From the NCBI RefSeq assembly GCF_046546475.1, contig NZ_JBKGXS010000002.1, positions 496,001 through 560,000 of the forward strand: 64,000 bases of DNA. Reading direction: 5' to 3'. Shown here in pieces: positions 60,205 through 64,000 of the stretch. Numbering within the stretch: the first letter of the stretch is position 1; each line of letters begins with the position of its first letter. The stretch is from Pseudonocardia phyllosphaerae (lineage in GTDB: Bacteria; Actinomycetota; Actinomycetes; Mycobacteriales; Pseudonocardiaceae). Under the pieces are notes generated by a model. It saw only the letters and a program-made list of their open reading frames with translations. It ran no database searches and was not told where the DNA came from. Made by a program: the position numbers and the translations under genes.

Positions 60205-62013
60205 ATGACCGCACTGGACCCCCGTGGGGTGTCACTCGCCGACACCGCCCCCGGCACCCACACCACCGTCGAGGTCGATCCCATCACGCTGCGGGTGATC
60301 GGCGGTGCGCTCAACTCCATCGCCAAGGAGATGGCGCAGATTCTCTACCGAATGGCGTACTCCAGCCTGATCCGCGAGTCCGAGGACCTCGGGGCCGGCA
60401 TCTTCGACGTCAACGGCCGCGAGCTGTGCGAGTCGGACTCGACGCCGATGCACTGCGGCTCGATCCCGGCCTATATCCGGGGCATCGACCGTAAGCTTCG
60501 CGGTACATACCGTCCGGGCGACGTCGTCCTGCACAACCACCCGTACCACGGGGCGGCGCACAGCCCGGACTACGGCATCGTCATCCCGATCTTCTTCGGC
60601 GGGGTGCACGTCGGGTTCGCCGGCTGCACCGGGCATGTCTCCGACGTCGGCGGCAACTTCCCGGGGCTGTGCATGGACGTCGTCGACGTCTGGGCCGAGG
60701 GCAAGCTGTTGGACTCCTGCAAGATCTACGACGCAGGCACCCGCAACGACGTTCTCATCCAGCACATCCTCGACAACGTCCGCACTCCCGAGCAGAACCT
60801 CGGGGATCTGGAGGCGCTGGTCGCCTGTGCCCGGCTCGGCGAGCGCCGGTTCACCGACCTGCTGGACCGCTACGGGCTCGACGTCGTCATGTCGGCTGCG
60901 GACCGCTGGATGGACTACAGCGAGGACATGCTGCGGCGCCGGATCCGCGAGCTGCCCGACGGCGAGTACCCCGCGCCGCTCACCCACCTCGACGACGACG
61001 GCAAGAACAGAGACGAGCCACTGGCCGTCGCGGTCACGGTGCGGGTCACGGGTGACGACGTCGTTGTCGACCTGACCGGGTCCCACCCCCAGGTGCCGAC
61101 GGCGTTCAACGTCCCGTTCGAGGGATCGGTGTTGCCAACGGTGGCCTCGGCGATCCGGACCCTGCTGCTCGACGAAGCGTTGACCGAGGAGTTCGTGCCG
61201 CAGAACGACGGCTGCTTCCGCCCGGCGAAGGCGTACGCACCGGAGGGGACGCTGTTCAACCCGGACTTCCCGGCGTCGTGTTTCGCCCGGTTCTCCCAGA
61301 TCAACCGGGTCTTCGACTCGATGAACCTGGCGCTGGCCGACGTGCTGCCCGAGCGGGCCGTCGCGGGCTCGTCCGCGGCGCTGTGCGCGATCGCCTACTC
61401 GGGCCTGGCACCGGACGGACAGTCCTACTGGGTCTACATCGAGATCAACGAGGGGTCCTACGGCGGCCGTAACGGCAAGGACGGCTTGGACTGCGTCGAC
61501 TCGCTGATGGCCAACACCCGCAACAACCCGATCGAGGAGGTCGAGCTCAACCACGCGATGCTGGCCGAACGCTACGAGTTGCGTGACGAGCCACCCGCGC
61601 CCGGGCGCTACCGCGGCGGTGTCGGCAGCGTTCGCAAGTGGCGGATGCTGACCGACACGTTCATGGGCACCGAGGCCGACAACCGTTCCGACCCGCCCAG
61701 GGGTCTCGCCGGAGGGCACGACGGGTGCCCCGGCTCGTTCATCCGAAACGCAGGTACCGACCATGAGGAGGTACTGCATTCAAAGGTGACGCAGGAGCGG
61801 TGTGCGGCTGGGGACACGCTGGAGATCCGGCTGCCCTCCGGCGGCGGCTACGGCGACCCGTTCGAGCGGGAGCCCGCCGCGGTGTTGGAGGACGTGCTCG
61901 ACGACTACCTGTCCGTGGCCGACGCCCGCACCTGCTACGGCGTGGTCATCGACCCGGTGGCGAGGGTCGTCGACGACACCGCGTCCGTGCAGCTGCGTTC
62001 GGCCGCCCGGTGA
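60205..62013 (+). CDS. hyuB: Hydantoinase/oxoprolinase B subunit (HyuB)
   Basis: A 602-residue partner of HyuA. Landmarks are VDPITLRVIGGALNSIAKEM, SRESEDLGAGIFD-like LIRESEDLGAGIFDVNG, NHPYHGAAHSPDYGIVIPIF, GHVSDVGGNFPG, and the C-terminal PSGGGYGDPFEREPAAV. GAAGGAG precedes ATG 60205. No separate gamma subunit (acetone carboxylase C) is present, favouring the cyclic-amide hydrolase reading over a carboxylase. Confidence 0.93.
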   Translation: MTALDPRGVSLADTAPGTHTTVEVDPITLRVIGGALNSIAKEMAQILYRMAYSSLIRESEDLGAGIFDVNGRELCESDSTPMHCGSIPAYIRGIDRKLRGTYRPGDVVLHNHPYHGAAHSPDYGIVIPIFFGGVHVGFAGCTGHVSDVGGNFPGLCMDVVDVWAEGKLLDSCKIYDAGTRNDVLIQHILDNVRTPEQNLGDLEALVACARLGERRFTDLLDRYGLDVVMSAADRWMDYSEDMLRRRIRELPDGEYPAPLTHLDDDGKNRDEPLAVAVTVRVTGDDVVVDLTGSHPQVPTAFNVPFEGSVLPTVASAIRTLLLDEALTEEFVPQNDGCFRPAKAYAPEGTLFNPDFPASCFARFSQINRVFDSMNLALADVLPERAVAGSSAALCAIAYSGLAPDGQSYWVYIEINEGSYGGRNGKDGLDCVDSLMANTRNNPIEEVELNHAMLAERYELRDEPPAPGRYRGGVGSVRKWRMLTDTFMGTEADNRSDPPRGLAGGHDGCPGSFIRNAGTDHEEVLHSKVTQERCAAGDTLEIRLPSGGGYGDPFEREPAAVLEDVLDDYLSVADARTCYGVVIDPVARVVDDTASVQLRSAAR

Positions 62014-62253
62014 GCAGCACAAGCGCCCCGCTACGAGGACCTGGCCCACGACCGGTTCGTCATCGGCACCCCGGATGACTGCCTCGCGGCACTGCTGCCA
62101 TGGCTTGACGAGGTCGGCGTCGATCACCTCGTCCTGCGCACCGACTGGGCCGGGATGCCGGCCGGCGACGCGCTGTGCTCACTCGAGCTGCTCGCCCGCG
62201 AGGTTGCACCGGTGCTCCGCGACCGTCCGGCCGGAGTGCGCCCGGCCGGGTGA
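62014..62253 (+). pseudogene. C-terminal remnant of a luciferase-like (LLM) monooxygenase
   Basis: Directly after the HyuB stop and in the same frame, 80 codons remain open to TGA 62251-62253. They encode DRFVIGTPDDCLAALLPWLD, then VGVDHLVLRTDWAGMP, then LELLAREVAPVLRD, the standard C-terminus of a 330-400-residue LLM flavin monooxygenase. No start codon with a ribosome site and no N-terminal two thirds are present. The rest was probably deleted at the HyuB end. Confidence 0.8.
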
Positions 62254-62265
62254 GGGCTGGACTGC

Positions 62266-63087
62266 TCACCGGCCCGGGACGTGTTCGCCTGCCCGGGCCA
62301 GTAGCCCCGCCGCACGATCGACGACGGGCTTGTCCACCAGCGCTCCGTCGAGCACCGCGACCGCTCCTGCGCCGGCCGCGTCGATCACCCGCCGGGCCCA
62401 GGCCAGCTGCTCGCCGGTGGGCCGGAACGCCTCCGCCACCGGGGCGATCTGGGACGGATGGATGCAGAGCTTCCCGGTCAGCCCCAGCGACAGCGCCGTC
62501 GCGCAGTCCCGGACCAGGCGCTCCGGGTCGCGCACCGCCGTGGTGACGCCGTCGATCGGAGCGGCGACGCCTGCTGCGCGGGCACTGAGCACCAGCTCGG
62601 CGCGGGCGAGCCACAACGCGTCGTCGTCCAGGTGGTCGACACCGAGGTCGACGGCGTAGTCGACGCTGCCGAAGGCCGGGCGCGTCACCTGGGGCACCGC
62701 GCACATCTCGTCGATCCGGCGGATGCCGCGTGCCGTCTCGACCAGCGGGACGACCTCGACATCGTCGGGCAGGCGGCCGGTCAGCGCCGTGAGCTGGGCT
62801 CCACTCTCGGCCTTGGGCAGCACGACCGGACAGCCGCGGGGAGCGACCATCGCGACGTCGTCGTCGTACCAGGGGGTGCTCGAGCCGTTGATGCGCACCG
62901 CGGCCGTTCCCCCGCCGTCGAGCCAGCGCGCGACATCGCGACGGGCGTCGTCCTTGCCGTCCGGTGCGACGGCGTCCTCCAGATCCAGGATCACGACATC
63001 GGCACCGGTGGCGACTGCCTTGTCGTAGCGGTCCGAGCGGGCACCGGGGACGAACAGGAACGTGGTCGCGGAGACGAGAGACGGCAC
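62266..63087 (-). CDS. HpcH/HpaI aldolase / citrate lyase beta (CitE-like) CoA lyase
   Basis: A 273-residue TIM-barrel lyase cleaving 3-hydroxyacyl-CoA thioesters such as citramalyl-CoA or malyl-CoA. Landmarks are FLFVPGARSDRYDKA, VVILDLEDAV, VRING, and the metal ligands E in PLVETARGI and D in FGSVDYAVDLG; KLCIHPSQI is near the end. GTG 63087 lies 8 bases after a -10-like box, so the mRNA is likely leaderless. It ends 13 bases from the end of the convergent LLM remnant. Confidence 0.9.
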   Translation of the reverse strand: MPSLVSATTFLFVPGARSDRYDKAVATGADVVILDLEDAVAPDGKDDARRDVARWLDGGGTAAVRINGSSTPWYDDDVAMVAPRGCPVVLPKAESGAQLTALTGRLPDDVEVVPLVETARGIRRIDEMCAVPQVTRPAFGSVDYAVDLGVDHLDDDALWLARAELVLSARAAGVAAPIDGVTTAVRDPERLVRDCATALSLGLTGKLCIHPSQIAPVAEAFRPTGEQLAWARRVIDAAGAGAVAVLDGALVDKPVVDRAAGLLARAGEHVPGR

Positions 63088-63094
63088 CCGAACA

Positions 63095-63122
63095 TCGTTA
63101 ATGTCTGATGTTTTCCTGTCAA
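63095..63122 (-). promoter_or_regulatory. Promoter of the CitE-like gene with shared operator-like element
   Basis: On the minus strand TTGACA (63122-63117) and TAACGA (63100-63095) are 16 bases apart. The spacer holds the reverse complement of TGTCTGATGTTT (63102-63113), identical to the element at 50653-50664. Confidence 0.65.
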
Positions 63123-63280
63123 CCGGCTGCGCCTGTCCTGTCCGCCTCGCGGGCCGGTGATCCTCAGTTCTGTGGAGACGGCCGTCCGGCCGATAACGAC
63201 ACCCCGGTACTTCTCGACGAACCGGTCGACCACGGCATCCACCGGATGCCTGAACCCACTCGTTCCACTGGAGGAACACC

Positions 63281-63952
63281 GTGTCGAAGTCCGCGCTCGC
63301 AGGAGTCGGTCTCGTCCTCACCTCGGCCCTGGGTCTCGGCCTCGCCGGTACCGCGGCCGCGGCTCCGGCCGCCGCACCGGCCCCGGCGCGGGAGAGCGTC
63401 GTCGTCAGCTCGGTGACCGACGGCGACACCTTCCGCGTCGGCAACCGCCGGATCCGCGTCATCGGCATCGACTCCTGCGAGACCAACACGACCGGCGGCA
63501 CCGCGGCCACCGAGGCCGCGAAGCGCCTGATCGCGGGCAAGCGCGTCACCCTGACCCGCCAGGCAGGCGTCGACCGCGACCAGTACGGCCGCGAGGTCCG
63601 CTACGTCGGCACCCCCACCGGCGACTTCGGCCGGCAGATGGTCCCGGCGCTGCACACCGGCGTCTACCGGGGCGGCAACAACGCCTCGCCCGCCTACCTG
63701 GCCGAGCTGAGCCGGATCGACCACGGCCGCAACTGCGGGTCCGTCATCCCGCCGAAGCCGGCCCCGAAGCCCGCACCGAAGCCCGCGCCCAAGCCGGCCC
63801 CGAAGCCTGCGCCCAAGCCCGCGCCGAAGCCGAACGTCTACTACAAGAACTGCTCGGCCGCCCGCGCCGCGGGCGTCACCCCGATCTACCGCGGCCAGCC
63901 CGGTTACGGCGCCCACCTGGACCGCGACAACGACGGCAAGGCCTGCGAGTGA
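63281..63952 (+). CDS. Secreted thermonuclease-like protein with PKPA linker and excalibur domain
   Basis: A 223-residue exported protein. A signal peptide covers about residues 1-28 (ends AGTAAAAPA). The staphylococcal nuclease domain spans about 40-150 with TDGDTFRVG, RVIGIDSCET and the catalytic arginine block DQYGREVRYV. A linker of about seven PKPA units follows, then a C-terminal excalibur calcium-binding motif ending LDRDNDGKACE. It probably degrades extracellular nucleic acid or acts at the cell wall. Confidence 0.93.
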   Translation: MSKSALAGVGLVLTSALGLGLAGTAAAAPAAAPAPARESVVVSSVTDGDTFRVGNRRIRVIGIDSCETNTTGGTAATEAAKRLIAGKRVTLTRQAGVDRDQYGREVRYVGTPTGDFGRQMVPALHTGVYRGGNNASPAYLAELSRIDHGRNCGSVIPPKPAPKPAPKPAPKPAPKPAPKPAPKPNVYYKNCSAARAAGVTPIYRGQPGYGAHLDRDNDGKACE

Positions 63953-63957
63953 CCCCT

Positions 63958-63993
63958 ACCCGGCTCGGACCCGGATCCGGGGCCGAGCCGGGT
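63958..63993 (+). terminator. Terminator hairpin after the nuclease gene
   Basis: ACCCGGCTCGG (63958-63968) pairs perfectly with 63983-63993, an 11-bp stem; the loop can form a further CCCGG/CCGGG stem. Confidence 0.85.
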
Positions 63994-64000
63994 GGAGCAG

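Noticed and set aside
63750..63836. Short repeated units as a possible CRISPR array
   Set aside because: They encode consecutive PKPA units of a protein linker with no spacers.

Overview
The window is about 74% GC (estimate by eye), uses GTG starts and ATGA/GTGA overlaps freely, and carries an arabinosyltransferase of the Emb family, a DUF222/13E12-type HNH protein, an AlkB-rubredoxin fusion and a SigB/F/G-type sigma factor. This points to a mycolata-related actinobacterium, most likely Pseudonocardiaceae (genus inferred, not proven). I see no tRNA, rRNA, CRISPR array, insertion sequence or prophage.

Layout. (1) 1-6000: edge-truncated HNH protein, Emb arabinosyltransferase, VOC protein and beta-carbonic anhydrase. 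(2) 6000-32100: a 26-kb organosulfur acquisition island. It holds two SsuD-type monooxygenases, four further flavin monooxygenases of the NtaA/SnaA/DszA type, a SfnB-like flavoprotein, a YeiH-type putative sulfate exporter, a Dpp/Opp-type importer, two SsuABC/TauABC-type importers, a MetNIQ-type importer and a MerR regulator. Three of its transcription units begin with a short cysteine-ending leader ORF of the pattern R-[RG]-H-x-D-L-x-R. The palindrome TGTCCGGACA recurs 84-92 bases upstream of the first start codon of three units, including the carbonic anhydrase. (3) 32300-34600: sigma factor, DJ-1/PfpI protein and a membrane-anchored hypothetical.

(4) 34650-45320: a nitrogen/nitrile island. 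On the minus strand are a flavin monooxygenase (MSMEG_0569 type), cobalt-type nitrile hydratase beta and alpha, and an activator with a histidine-rich tail. Divergently on the plus strand is a Nit1-type cluster: MSMEG_0572 family protein, radical SAM enzyme, GNAT-AIR synthase fusion, an intact C-N hydrolase, a second C-N hydrolase lacking the catalytic Cys, and a glycosyltransferase. A PucR-type regulator follows. (5) 45400-47500: AlkB-rubredoxin fusion with a 3Cys ferredoxin. (6) 47600-48400: CPBP protease and a cluster of three related palindromes.

(7) 48400-63090: a catabolic locus. A FadR-type GntR regulator and kynureninase face a nine-gene operon (MFS, MaoC hydratase, CaiB CoA-transferase, acyl-CoA dehydrogenase, amidase, MmgE/PrpD, HyuA, HyuB, plus a luciferase-like gene remnant), with a CitE-like lyase convergent at the far end. 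The operon promoter and the lyase promoter share an identical 12-base element inside the -35/-10 spacer, so one regulator probably controls both. The enzyme set resembles the itaconate/C5-dicarboxylate pathway with an added front end for opening a cyclic imide, lactam or hydantoin; the substrate is inferred only. (8) 63280-end: a secreted nuclease with a Pro-Lys-Pro-Ala linker and excalibur domain.
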